Assembly (NCBI GenBank): GCA_002794785.1
Contig: NBBA01000001.1
Span: 3,224,001-3,288,000, forward strand
Direction: 5' to 3'
DNA length: 64,000 nt
From: Coniferiporia sulphurascens
Taxonomy: Eukaryota; Basidiomycota; Agaricomycetes; Hymenochaetales; Hymenochaetaceae
The position numbers and the translations under genes are program-made. The notes under the pieces are model-generated. The model ran no database searches. It saw only the letters and a program-made list of their open reading frames with translations, and had not been told where the DNA came from. Of this stretch, positions 34,719 to 47,400 are shown piece by piece. Within the stretch, counting starts at the first letter, position 1, and every line of letters starts with the position of its first letter.

Positions 34719-37700
34719 ATGCAGGCGCCCTCAAAGAAGGCCGGTAAGAAGGGTGCTGCCGCCGCACCTAAGAAAGGTGGGGTAGGGAGAGGATCGACGA
34801 AGTTCTCCAAGGTAGATCGGCTCAAGTATGAGTTAGTTTGTGATGCTGAAGTTGATACAGGCGGATTGGAAAGAGGGATTCAAGAAAAAGCAAGTCGGTG
34901 TGTCTGATATGACCTTACTCACGAAGATCAGCAATGAAAGCGTAAACGAGAACTTGGAGAAAAGGTGGAAGAACGGTGACATATATACATATATCGGTAG
35001 TGTCCTCATATCTGTTAATCCCTTCCGAGGTACGCCGCATGTATGCTCATCATTCATTATCGCTTCTGACCGCGTCCTTGTAGACTTGGGCATCTATACT
35101 GATGATATACTCAAAAGTTACAAGGGGAAGAATAGGCTCGAGATTCCCCCACACGTCTACAGCATTGCAGAAACTTCCTATTACAACATGAACGCTTACC
35201 ATGAGAATCAATGCGTTATTATTTCCGGCGAATCCGGTGCTGGGAAGACAGAGGCAGCCAAACGAATAATGCAGTATATTGCTGCAGTATCCGGAGGAGA
35301 AGATAGCAGTATACAGCAGATCAAAGAAATGGTACTTGCCACCAATCCCCTTTTGGAAAGCTTCGGATGCGCGAAGACTTTGCGAAACAACAATTCGAGC
35401 CGACATGTCAGTGTAGATGCGCGTGCACCTCAGTTGAGGCTGATTGTTTATGTTAGGGAAAATATCTGGAAATTATGTTCAACAGTCGAGGGGAGCCAAT
35501 TGGGGCACAAATTACCAACTATCTGCTGGAGAAGGGACGAGTGGTTGGGCAAATAGATAACGAACGTGATTTCCATATTTTTTATCAGTTTACAAAAGCG
35601 GCGTCTCCAGAGCAACGAGGTGGGTACATATATTTCAGACCAGACCTGGTGGGCCCGCTTCTGACGTTCCTACAGAGGCGTTTGGATTGCAAGGCCCGGA
35701 GGCGTATGCGTACACCAATCGGAGCGGATGTCTTGATGTTCAAGACATAGACGATGTAAAGGATTTCAACGATACGATCGTGTGTGATACCTACTATCCC
35801 TTTGATTCATGCCTGACTTGACCCCTCGACAGAGAGCCATGCAGGTCATTGGCTTAAGTGAACACGAACAATCCGAAATCTTTCGAATGCTTGCTATCAT
35901 TCTTTGGTTGGGAAACATCCAGTTCACTGAGAAAGACGACGGAAACTCTCAGATAGCGGACACTGGGTTCACCGACTTCGTCGCTTATCTCTTGGGGACT
36001 GAATCGGCTTTGGTGGAGAAGGCCATGACGACGAAAGTCGTCGAAACGCAGCGAGGCGGCAAACGGGGGTCAGTCTATGATGTACCTTTGAATCCATCGC
36101 AGGCCAGTTCTGGGAGAGATGCACTCGCAAAGGCTATCTACAACAACCTCTTTGAGTGGATTGTTTCGCGGATAAACATCTCTATGAAACCCCGGGAAGC
36201 ACCCGCCCAATTGATTGGAATCCTCGTAAGTGCGAAATTTCCGTAAAATAGTGGTGTTTTCTGCTAGAGCACTAACTGGATTTTTAAGGACATTTTCGGA
36301 TTCGAGATTTTTGAGGTCAGCTAAATGTATCCAGAAACATTCAAACCACTCATATAAGGCTTTTAGGACAACTCGTTCGAACAGCTATGCATCAATTATG
36401 TGAATGAGAAGCTGCAGCAGATCTTCATCGAACTTACTTTGAAGACCGAACAAGAAGAATACGTCCGGGAGCAGATCAATTGGACACCTATCAAGTACTT
36501 TAACAACAAGGTCGTATGTGACTTAATAGAAGAGCGACGTCCTCCAGGCATCTTCGCCGCTCTCAATGACGCTTGCGCCACTGCACATGCCGACCCCGCC
36601 GCCGCAGATAACAGCTTCGTCCAGCGTCTTTCCGCTCTCTCTTCTAATCCGCATTTCGATTCACGCGGATCCCAATTTCTGGTTAAGCACTATGCGGGAG
36701 ACGTAATGTATAACGTCTCTGGTATGACCGACAAGAATAAAGATTCCTTGGTTAAGGATCTACTGGACCTTCTTGCGGGCAGCAATAATCAATTCTTGCA
36801 AACACTGTTTCCTGATCGCCCTGATCCTAACAGTAAGAAGAGACCTCCAACGGCCGGTGACAGAATTAAGGTACTTAGATACGTTTCGGGAACAAAACAT
36901 TAGTGTTTAACGTTCGCTTTTGTTTAGCAATCAGCGGGTGCACTTGTGGAAAATTTGATGCGAGCCCAGCCGTCATACATTCGAACTATTAAACCAAATC
37001 AAAATCGGAGCTCTACAGAATACGACACCAAGGCAGTATTACATCAAATCAAGTACCTAGGGCTTCAAGAAAATATCCGGGTCCGTCGTGCTGGCTTTGC
37101 CTACCGAAATACTTTCGAGAAAGTTGTCGAACGTTTTTACCTTTTGTCGCCAGCCACATCATATGCGGGCGATTACATTTGGCAAGGAGACGCTCGGTCC
37201 GGATGCGAGCGCATCCTCACGGATACTGGTATTGCAAAAGAGGAATGGCAAATGGGTGTCACGAAGGCGTTCATCAAGAACCCGGAGACGGTGCGTTTAT
37301 AGCCCTTTAAAGAAGCGGAAAATGACATTGTGACGCTTATCATTTGCCTTATAAAGCTTTTCGCTTTGGAAACCATGCGTGATCGTTACTGGCATAACAT
37401 GGCCGGTCGCATTCAGAGGGCGTGGAGGAACTACCAACGCTACCGGAATGAATGCGCCACTCGTATTCAGCGGTTTTGGAAGAATAATAAGGAGAGCATT
37501 GTTTACGCACAAGTACGAGAGTATGGCCATTCAATATTGGCTAGCCGGAAGGAACGCAGGCGCTTCAGTCTACTCAGCTATCGTCGATTCATGGGTGATT
37601 ATCTAGACGTTGGCGGAAAAAGTCCATTGGGTGAAGAATTGCGCGAAGTTTCTGGGATTAGTTGTAAGCCCTCGATTCAATAGGTTGCTCAGTGCCTAAC

Positions 37701-39417
37701 ACGCCCCCAGCGGAGACCGTTGCTTTTAGTACTCGTATCCAGCTGCTTGTCTCAAAATTCGGTCGTTCGAGTAAACCGAGTCCGCGTTTCTTGGTTATGG
37801 TAGATTTTCTTTCCTTAAAGCGTCGAAAGAAATGAGCTCTGACCTTCCATTAGACGAACAAAGCGGTGTACATTCTGGTCACTACCAGCAAGGATGGACA
37901 AACAGCCACGAGTTTGGAGCGCAAAATTCCTTTGATCACGATAAAAAGTATCGCTATGTCTAAATTACGGGATGATTGGGTGGTGTGTTCGATTACCGTG
38001 TTTTCACGGACAAATAGAGAATCTTATTAATTTAGGCCCTCAACTGCAATATCTCGGAAGAAGGAGATCCTGTATTCAGCTGTACTTTCAAGACTGAGTT
38101 AGCTACGCATCTATTACAATTGACGCAGGCCAGTGTCAATGTCCTGGTTGGCCCGACGTAAGTGATTGTGTCTCCATTTTCGAGAGGAATCTTACAGTTA
38201 ATTTAGGATTGATTATGCCAAGAAGAAGGATAAGCGTGCTCAAATAAAGTTCATCAAGGATGAAAGCGTTCCCCGGAACGACGTCTACAAGAGCCACACT
38301 GTTCAAGTCCCGTCAGGCGAACCACCGAACAGCCAGTCACGGCCCGCAGCAAAGCGAAAAGCGGGCGTAGTTCGACCTATAACCCAAGGCAAACTTTTAA
38401 GAAAGGGAGGACCCGATGTATGTATTCCCTATACCGTAATTTTATATGTTTTTCAAAGGAGATGTCCAGCAACCACGCACCGTGCCTAAACCAAGGCCAG
38501 CTGCTCAAGCGCTTCCCGGAAAGTCCAGTGTTCCTCCTCCCTCTGTTCGTCCCGTACCTACCATCGCAGTGGCGACTTCGGCGCCCGGTCCGATAATATC
38601 GTCGGGTACGTCGAACGGTCCTCCGCCCCCTCCGCCACCGCCACCACCTCCTGGCAGACCTGCCGCACCACCCCCGTTACCAGCCGAACCAGAAGTGCCT
38701 ATGTACAAGTCGAAGTTTGCGTTTGAGGGCCAGGAAGGCGAAATGTCACTACAGAAAGAAGACCTTGTCGAACTTGTCGAGAAAGATGACAATGGCTGGT
38801 GGCTGGTCAAGAAAGACGGGGTGGAGGGGTGGGCGCCAAGCAACTACCTCGAGCTTGTCCCTCCGAAGTTGAAAGCTGCACCGGCACCGCCCCCTCCGCC
38901 TCCGTCGGGCCGCAGACCGCCTCCCGCACCCGCACACACGATAGCGACAAAGACCGCTCCTGTGATCACTGCCAAGTCCATCAGCGCCGATGCTGGGGCA
39001 AAGCCAGTTTCAGTGTTCCCAGGCATGACGCCAGCGAACGGCTCAGCTGCGCCATGGAAGAAGACAGCCGAGATATCGAGTGAATCGAGCCCCGCTAGTT
39101 CGCGTCCGAGCAGCTCGTTGGCAAACAAGCCACCACCTGTGGCTGCAAAACCTAAGCCTGCACCGCCCCCTATTGCCTCAAAGCCGAAGGTGCCAACCAA
39201 ACCATCCATTCCGACCGCCCCAAGACCAGTCACAACCTCAGCGAGTACGGCTCGCTCTGGTGGAGTAAATGCGAAACCTTCTGGTGGCGCTGTCGGTCAG
39301 TTGGACCTTGCTGCGGCTGTATGTGATATTTTTCACCTCCAACAACTCATCAGAAATAGCTGACTATCTTGTTCGCAGCTTGCAAAACGGGCCCAACGCA
39401 TGGCAGATGATGAATAG
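34719..39417 (+). CDS. MYO1: Class I myosin (Myo3/Myo5-type) with IQ, TH1 and SH3 domains
   Basis: Actin motor of endocytic patches. ATG 34719 opens a basic N-terminus ([16 protein letters not shown]). Motor motifs in order: [15 protein letters not shown]-loop GESGAGKT (35227-35250), NNNSSRHGKY split by an intron, [36 protein letters not shown], and [13 protein letters not shown] serine at the TEDS position ([11 protein letters not shown], serine codon 36070-36072) sits in a PAK-like site. Then come the converter, an IQ-type neck ([24 protein letters not shown]), and a TH1 lipid-binding domain (about 37550-38440). A proline-rich stretch follows, then an SH3 domain (about 38701-38860, [20 protein letters not shown] ... 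[11 protein letters not shown]) and a Pro/Ala-rich tail ending [12 protein letters not shown]. The fungal Arp2/3-binding tail usually ends in acidic residues plus tryptophan; here the tryptophan is absent. There are about 15 introns. Confidence 0.95.
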
Positions 39418-39748
39418 AATGTGACTTACTGGGTGTCTTCATGATATTTTTAGTGCGCGGGTGTAAACTTAGTTATTCGTATAAGACAGTTCTGGCAGGA
39501 CATAGACTGTCGATGTAGAATCGGAAAAAGTCATGAGCGACGTGATCATTGGACATGCATTAAGGACGAACGTGAAGCACGGGGAAAATGTGTCGGAAAA
39601 AGATACTAAATGACAAAATACAGAAATATCCGATGGTATGTATGCATTCTAGAACAAGTGCAGAAAGCTGGAGGAGCGCATATACAGATAGATAAAAAGG
39701 AGTGATGTTGCGGCGATCTAGGGGACGACAACTTGAATGAGTGAAGAA
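39418..39748. other. Convergent 3' region between myosin and coiled-coil genes
   Basis: About 330 AT-rich bases shared by the 3' ends of two convergent genes. They presumably hold both 3' UTRs. No gene or repeat is visible. Confidence 0.4.
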
Positions 39749-41750
39749 TTATATATAAGCCGTCGCCAGCGGCGACTCGGGCTCCCCGACCATTATATGC
39801 ACCAGTCCTTCAGGATTTGTGTTCTCTTTCTTGACGGCAAAACTGACCCTGCGGGAGTATCCATAAAGCCCATCAGCCTCGTCACCGGATTCTGCCGTGA
39901 CAAACGTTTCATCAAAAGTCTCATCCCCTGGGTCTCGGTCCGCTGGCGTCCGCAAGCCGGAATCACTACTGTGTTCCCCATCCCGCCAGGAGCGGGCTTC
40001 CTCTTCGTGTAAGACCTTCGCTATTCCCTTCGGTGGTGCAAAGTCCTCGGTTCTGGATTGCAAAGCTTGCCTACCGGTCTCCAGGAGGTTGTCCAACATA
40101 CCACGCACGCGATTGAACAGCTCATCATCTCTTCCTAACTTGATAATTTCCGCGGACGTATCCCCTACTTCTCCTTCTTGCTCTTGCTCTTCCTCCTCCT
40201 CTTCCTCCTCGTTGCGGATATCCTTTGCGCTAGACGACAGCTCCAACGCACGATAAGTACGAGGAGGAAGGATCAAACGTGACTCCCGCAGCTTCCGACG
40301 CAACTCGCGAATTTCTTTCGCCTGTTTGTGCTTGTTGGCCTCAAGCTGCACGTTTATTGCGAGTAATGATTTATTGGTTATTTCTAAGTCGGCGATCTGC
40401 TCTCCCTCAAAAATCAGAACTATCATTTTAATAGCTGGATGGCACACCCACCTTCCTAATTGATTTAGCTTCCGCTTTTATAGTACGCTCTTCCTCAGCT
40501 TCTTCGCTGTCAGCCTCTGAATTGTCATGAATAATAAGCGAACCGGACCGTGGTCTGCTATTACAATTGTTTTGACTATTCTCCGCACCGTGGTCAACAA
40601 CACCGTCCAAGGTGCCGTTGACATTGATACTAAAAACTGGAACCGTGCTGTGGTTGACGGAAGATAGAGATGAGCGTGATGCTGAAGAATGTGAAGAAAA
40701 AGAGACGATGGAACTTGGCGGAGAGTGGGGGGAAGTGGAACGAGGTAAGGATCCACATGTGCGGTATGTTCAGATTGCAAAGGCGAAGAGAAACACTGTG
40801 GCGGGCGGCGCGAGCCCGATGGAGCACGCATGGTAGCAAAGCGATGAGAATTGGCGGCAGGAGAAGATGTTGTAATAGGGTAAAAAGACGGCTCGTTAGC
40901 AGAGGCTAGCGAGGATACGGAAGCGGTCCGTCCAATACGCTGATACGGTTGAGAATGCGCCGTGTTCGGACTTGGAACGGGTGAAGCATTCAGTAGAGTA
41001 GCAGCCGATGGACCCAGTATTTGCATAACAGGAGGTTTTCCCTTGGCCAGTCCCGTCACCTTGGCCTTGATACGCTTTGTGGTCATACTTGACGGGACGT
41101 CCGACTCCTGCGAGCACGACACGACGGAAGAAGCCGGTGAGAGCACGCTATTTGCCCTGGCTGAGGACATGGAAGACAGCTGTGACATGGATGATATGCT
41201 GGCATGGCGAATTCGCGGAGGGCTTGGCCTAACGACCTCCGAGTCTGGGACGGCTGTAGAGAGCGTCGGATAGACCGGCTGGTAATTTCCGATTAACGGA
41301 GACGATGGGGCCGAGGCCGCTGGCACATTCGCCTTGAGACGCACACGCGACAGCGAAGTTGAGCTTGGCCTAGGGGACAACCTGCCCTGCGGCGAGTCGA
41401 AGTGCTTCACAGGGGAAGGGGCGCGGGGGGTGGACGTTCCGCTAGCGTAGCCCGGAGTCAAGTTTCCGACCGGTTTTCGGCCAGCCGCCACACTGGCGCT
41501 GCTGCTGACCTTTGCACGGGGACGAGGGAGCGGGGTGGGCGACGGCGTTGCCAAAGTCAACAGGCGCTTGGACGGAGAGGGTGGACGTGCAGGCTTTGTG
41601 GGTGAGGACGGGCGACTGGGAAGCTCACGGGCAACATAGGTCATTCTCGCACCCACCGCGATCTGCGGGAGGTCTGTGAGTTATCGGAACCTGGTGAGAG
41701 GAACGCGCGCGCGATGGACGTACCTTGCGTTTCGCTTGCACGTCGGTCAT
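39749..41750 (-). CDS. Serine/proline-rich coiled-coil protein, function unknown
   Basis: I do not recognise a named family. ATG 41750 gives MTDVQAKRK, which splices through a 63-nt-class intron to IAVGARMTYVARELPSRPSS. The N-terminal two thirds is intrinsically disordered, rich in Ser/Pro and S/T-P sites (PSPSKR, LSPRPSS, TPRAPSPVKH). An intron near 40795-40720 is inferred because the frame must change to reach SFSSHSSASRSSLSSVNHS. The C-terminal third has a coiled coil (ADLEITNKSLLAINVQLEAN, KEIRELRRKLRES), an acidic run of about ten glutamates (near 40205), and a tail ending ESPLATAYI. The layout resembles cytoskeletal or cell-polarity scaffolds and phosphorylation targets, but that is inference. 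It ends convergently with the myosin gene. Confidence 0.68.
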
Positions 41751-42305
41751 GGCAAACGACGGCGAAGAGCGCGCCGACGTCGAGCAGGAACAGCGGCGGG
41801 GGCGGAGCACTAGATGTTGAGGTCGTCCTGGCTCACGGTCCCGGCTACCACAGCGGCAAGGAAGATGTCCTCATATGGATGTCTCCGGGGAGGCGGCAGA
41901 AGCCGGGGCCGGAGCCGAGCCGGAGCCGAAACCAGAGCCGAGATTCCCAAGAAGTACCTACGGCGACCAGTCAGTGGATGCGCAGTCGCAGGTTTCGCAC
42001 AAGCACTTATTTTTGGCAGAGCATGGAAATATATTAAAGCAGTGACGATCGCCGTCCTTCTGCCATCTTTTTGCTCGTCCTAAGGCCGCCAACGCGCCCC
42101 CCGCCGTGTCGGGCCCGCGTCCTTGCAGTATGCATGGTTGCCAGGTCTCTCCGCGTAAGTCGGCCTTACCACATCCACGGCGGCGCTCACGTGCCAACTC
42201 GCACCTGCGGGCCAGCTTGTCACTTTTTATCCCCTTAAGCTTGGCCATATCCCTTCCCCCTCTCCCCTTTTCGTCCCCCTCGTCCCCTCCCCTCGGCAGC
42301 GAGCA
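41751..42305. promoter_or_regulatory. Divergent promoter region with pyrimidine tract before the deacetylase gene
   Basis: About 555 bases between divergent start codons. A pyrimidine-rich run (cttccccctctccccttttc and on, about 42247-42295) lies just upstream of the deacetylase ATG, a common core-promoter or 5' UTR feature of highly expressed fungal genes. Shadow ORFs in the region have biased Arg/Gly/Pro composition and are not supported. Confidence 0.45.
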
Positions 42306-44470
42306 ATGCGCCGCTCTGTGCTCTCCCTTCTCTCTTTTATTTCCCTCCTTGTGTCCGCACAAGACGGCAGCATTACTGGGCCAACGTCCAGTTCGTCGGC
42401 CGCGGATTATTCATGTGACCCCAGCACCTGTAAGCTTCCCGACTGCGCCTGCGCCAGCACAAGCCCTCCTGGCGGCCTGGATCCCTCCGAAGTCCCGCAA
42501 TTCGTTGTCTTCACAGCCGATGACGCCGTCCAATCCTACACTCTCGATGCCGTCAACCAGTTTTTGGCTCAGCGCAAGAATCCCAACGGATGCCCTCCCA
42601 AAATGACCTACTTCACATCCTTGAACTATACCAACTACACTCTCGTTACAGACTGGTACGTCGCAGGAAACGAGATTGCAGACCATACGTATGTGTCTTC
42701 TCTTTTTCCCACTCCGTTTGGCAGCCTCACAGGCTTTCTAGCATGACCCACGTTGGCACGCCTCCGGCAGACGAAATAAACGGAAACCTTATTGCTTTGA
42801 ACGCTCTCGCTGGTATCCCATTGAGCAGTATTAGTGGCTTCCGTGCACCTTATTTGGACTTCACTGGGGATACCCTCAAGCTTCTGGGGGCCGCTGGCTT
42901 TACCTATGACTCCAGCGCCGCCGCCTCTATCCCTGTGAACGATACTGGCACGGACGCATACTGGCCATACACACTTGATAATGGGATGGCGAACAACTGC
43001 TTGACGAGCGATGGTGTATGCAAGGGTGAGCCCAAGCTAAAAGGATTTTGGGAGATTCCTATGTACGCGTTCTTCGATGAACTGGGTGCCAACGGTATAC
43101 ATTTGATGGACCCTTACCTGTACGTACACGAAAACAGTTTAGGGAGATCGACGTTCTAACTACTTCCAGCGATGTAGCAAACGGTGGAACTAAGGTTGAC
43201 GATAGTAACTAATTCTTTTTTTTGCCATTTGCCCTGGCATGCTCATTTTCATACAGACGCAACCCTGGCGTACATGCAGAACACTTTCACGGCACACTGT
43301 GAGCTTCCAAGACTAGGTGCAAGAACTGGTTGAGCGCTGATGAATGTGAAAATAAAATAAAAACAGACACCGGCAACCGTCAGCCTATCGGTCTTTACTT
43401 CCACCCCATCCATCTGGCTGTGAGCATAAATTTGATCATCCTCATATTTCCGATCTTAAATTTTTACAACAGAAAACGTACCCTGGGGTTGACGTATCAC
43501 AATCGACTATTGATATGATCAATGCTTTCCTTGACTGGGCGCAGGAACAGCAGAATGGTATATTACCTTATTGAGGGTCACCTCCGCTCATGCTGACTTC
43601 CCTCCCTCGTCGTCTCAGTCTGGATCGTTTCGAACGAGCAGCTTCTAGCTTGGGTTAGAAACCCGGTTCCGGTTTCACAGCTAGATACTTTTAGTGCCCT
43701 GAAGTGCTCGACTCCTTCGTATGCTGTAATCGTTGTCAAGGAGTGATTCATGCCTGCTCACTGATTGTTCTTACAGTGTCGATTCTTCACTGCATATCTG
43801 CAATGGAATTCCGCAGAATGAGGCCGGTACTCTTGATTACTGCGACTTCCCAGACTTCCCCTTTTTCACTTGTGTAAGCACCTTCATGTCCTGAGTCGCC
43901 ACGACACTGTCAGTTATGACGCTGCTTTTTCAATTGGTAACCCCTTATCCGTTTGTATGCGGTAAATAGTACGGCTGCCCTCAGGAAACGCCTACTCCTG
44001 GCGACCCGAACCCTCCTCAGGCGACCTCAAGTAGCCCCGTTCGTTTCCGACGTACGTTAATCCATGAATTGGTCTAGCAGCTTGTTTCATTCCTGAGGCT
44101 TTTACATTAGTTCCCACTAACTGCTCGACGCCCTTCTGGGATCCGATTGGAAACAAGTGCATCTGCACTTCGGACACGTGTTCGTTTACAGACGATTCGC
44201 GACCGATCGGGGTAAGCCGTACTTACCCTCTTACTTCTTAGGAGCTGATTTCATAAACATTTGTTTACAAAGCCGAACGGAGCGAATTTGACTGGCGGCG
44301 GAACAGGCGGTGCCTTTGACAATGGTTCCGACGCGGCGACGACGTCTTTCGTCTCGTTCAATGGAGGTGTGCTCCCAGCCCTTCCGGTAGGCATTTTCCC
44401 GGCCCTTGCAGTCGGTCTCCTCGGCGCCCTAGCAGGCGCCGTAGGGGTATATGGACGGCTATCTCTGTGA
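42306..44470 (+). CDS. Chitin deacetylase-like CE4 protein, secreted, probably GPI-anchored
   Basis: Polysaccharide deacetylase acting on cell-wall chitin or related N-acetylated polymers. ATG 42306 opens a signal peptide (LSLLSFISLLVSAQ). A small cysteine-rich segment (CDPSTCKLPDCACAST) precedes the catalytic domain. Motif 1 reads FVVFTADDAVQ. Motif 2, HTMTH, is restored across the first intron (DHT joined to MTHVG). FRAPYLDF matches motif 3, and YFHPIHLA matches the distal histidine-containing region. The order insect-type domain, NPVPVSQLDTFSALKC, CNGIPQNEAG and FTCYGCP resembles long multi-exon fungal CDA-like proteins. The C-terminus is a glycine-rich linker and a hydrophobic tail (ALPVGIFPALAVGLLGALAG), consistent with a GPI signal. 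At least eight introns are present. Confidence 0.87.
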
Positions 44471-47400
44471 AGACATCTAAACCTTAAGAAAGCAGTCGCA
44501 CCTATGTTCGCCGAACTTTCAGTCTCTCTTACTTATACTCGTTTTATTGGTTTATTGGTGTAGTAAAGCAGAAGAAGTTTGCCTTCTAACGGACTAGAAA
44601 AGACTAATGAACGCTATTTTTTTCTCCACTTACTTATCCACTCTTTTGTACGTCCTCGTGAGAATCACACTCCTTTCACTTTTTTTGTGCTCTTTGCTGG
44701 ATCCGGAAAAGGCATCTGCATGTTTTTTTTGAGACCAGGTGGTAACACAAGATCGAGGTGCCGATGAGTCCCAATATCATTTCACCCCTGCTTCTCACTC
44801 AAACCTGACGAGTAAGCGGGTCGAGAATCGTTCACAGACCATCAAAAAACACAGTACGCGCATCGATGTCGATATGGCCAGAGTACTGCGTGCGTCGCGT
44901 TTTCGTACATAATGGGCAGCAGCTTCCCCTCCGCCATTATGTAAGTGATTTTACTTACTCAGGGATGATGTCCCCGAGCCGTCGGTTATTTTTATTTATT
45001 CGCGTTTGATCAAGGACTCGTAAATCCTTTTCGACGATCTCGGCAATCACCGATCATCGTCCAGTCTAGTCCTTTTGTGGCATACCACGCCCCAATATCA
45101 GCTCCCTTGGCCACATTAATCCCCCTTATTCAGTGTGGATTCGAAAATTTAAAAAATCGGTGTTGAACGATACAAGTACAGATCCAGCAAATGCATACAG
45201 ATAAGCTTGCTCGTACCTTTACTGCGTTGAAGTTGAAATTCAGTTTTAAGTTCATATTTTCCCGGTAGCAATGAACGGACCGTGCCCGAGCTTGTCAACG
45301 CACACATCGAAATCTATATTCCCAATAATTGTATGTCTATACCAATACGCTTTGCGCGTACCGATGGGCCATCTCGTAGTGTCTACAAGGTTTCGGGTCA
45401 TTACTACCAGTCCCTTCACCTTGCGCACTATCCCGCATTTACTCCAGTATCGGACCACACGCCCAACTCCAGGTTGTGCCTTTGAAGGAGGGTGGGGCAC
45501 CACACAGTCGGCGAGATAGACCGGGGAAGGGAAGGAGGGGTAGGGGGCCTTCACCGCATCGACAACTACATCCGAGCCACGGTGTGGTTACCTACCCCAG
45601 ATCGACACTGTCTCCCGTGCGTTCTTTTCAACGGAGTCTGTGGCCGGCACCCACCACCCGGTTCCACTCCAGCAGCATCTCTCGATCGATCGCCTTGCGT
45701 TCGAAAATTCCGGGAAACCTTCAGACTGACCAGTGGTGACTCAACCTGCGGTTCCTTGTACACGAAGCTGAGTCCTACGGAACGATGTCCGGTCCCTCCT
45801 CTGATGTGCTCGGAGTTATTCCTTCACTGGCTGGCAGCGGTGACCGGGCTGGGTACGTGGCACTGACACGTCCCCTCCCTAGTCCCTGGACGTTGAATTG
45901 AAGATATTGCAGGATCTACTGATTACCTAAACCTTCCGTAAGAGGAGATCGACGGAGGCAGGGCGCGATCTACCGAGTGCAGTGAGTCGGTCGGCCAGGG
46001 GACGCTGTAGCCGGCACGTCTGCCCTCTTCTTCTCATCTCCTTAAGAGTACATACGCGCGACCATCCGCACACGGAATATCAAGCGACGGAAGCAGCGGT
46101 TTCTGCTTGGGCCATTTCCTTCTGCTTCCTCTTATTCTTTGGCAGCAGATGCTGATGCGGGTCGCCGTCGTTCTATCTCTTCTTTCCGTCTTACCGAATT
46201 CCGACTATTCGCCAAGGCCGCCTTGTCGACGTCGGAGTGACGATGTGCGCTGTTCGGATAGGTGTTGAATGAAAGAATGCGTCTTGCGTGTTGGAAAAGG
46301 CGAATACAAAAGGGATGTGAGAGGCCGCTGCTGGGTGCTCCAGCTCCCGAGCCGCAGCCGCCCTCCGGTGCGATTTCAAACCACCGGGGGTGCCTTTATA
46401 AATATTACTAAGTATATTGCTTCAGAATTTACGAAATTAGAAGAAGCCTCCCACTTCGGACCGAATACGGCGATCTCAGATGAAGCGAAAAAAAGAACTC
46501 TGGGAGTCGAACCTTAGGGCGTTCTTTTCTTTTTTCCCCTTGAGCAAAGAGCAGACGCGCGCTTGCCTGTTGGGGCGCCCGCAAGGATGAGGGTTGGGCC
46601 CTTCGTAGCGCGGGCTTTACTGCCGTGAGGTGCGGCGCGTTTCTAGATGGGGCTCGGAGATGACTGGGATCTAGACTGAGAGGACTGGTGCCCTTTCCGC
46701 CGCACAGAGAGCGGCGGACGCACAGCAGTATCAATCAGAGGGGCTGCGCAGGAAAGGGGGGTTATCGACAGGCTTCTGTACTTCGTTTCCATATTAGGGT
46801 AGACAACAGTTTCGAGCGAGGGTTCGGAGGCCCAGGGGCTGGCAAAGAGGCGTAAGGGTACTGTTCGCGCCTGAACTGGTTATTATTTCTGTACTCGGAC
46901 TCAGTCCATGTATAACGCGGAGGGGAGTGAAATGACATCTATCAGTTTAGATACGCAGTATCCCCACGTCTCCATCGCCATCTCCATCGCCATCTCGAAG
47001 GCTTTTGCTGCGGGGTAAAGCAGCGTGGACTGGCAACGTGTGGATTGTGTTTGCTGTCTTGCCCCACGGGATCAACGGAGGGGCGCTAGATGGACATGCT
47101 CGAGGAGTGGCAACGAGGTGGAATAAGACCGGAAAGATGCGTGCCACGAGAGGGTTCATGCCTAGGTGGGACACTTCCTAGGTACGTAAGCGAGAGAAGA
47201 GAAGCATAAAGGGCGAGAACGATATTCAGGAAAGTACCGTGCGTGCGGCTTACGGCATAGAGGCAATAGAAAAATGCCGATCTAGGCAAGAGTCAGGAAG
47301 AGGACCCTGAGAAAGGCGAAGGAAAGGAAAGTGGCAACTGACTAGGGAAGAAGGCAATTGTGAGAGGTCCTTTGTTCGTCTGTCGCGGCCGACATCCGGA

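Noticed and set aside
38505..39233. Gly-rich minus-strand frames of 112-129 codons opposite the myosin tail.
   Set aside because: They are antisense readings of the proline codons (CCN gives GGN) of the myosin tail.
42106..42606. 166-codon frame overlapping the deacetylase start, with a possible secreted Pro-rich protein.
   Set aside because: It reads the deacetylase first exon and the pyrimidine tract in the wrong frame; the deacetylase frame has signal peptide and catalytic motifs.
46490..46560. Possible tRNA on the minus strand: GGTTCGACTCC (box B-like) followed by seven T's, and a box-A-like tgctcaagggg upstream.
   Set aside because: The T-arm stem does not pair beyond two bases, the A-to-B spacing is about 22 nt where 31 or more is usual, and no acceptor or anticodon stem forms. 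It is kept only as a coincidence or a degraded relic.
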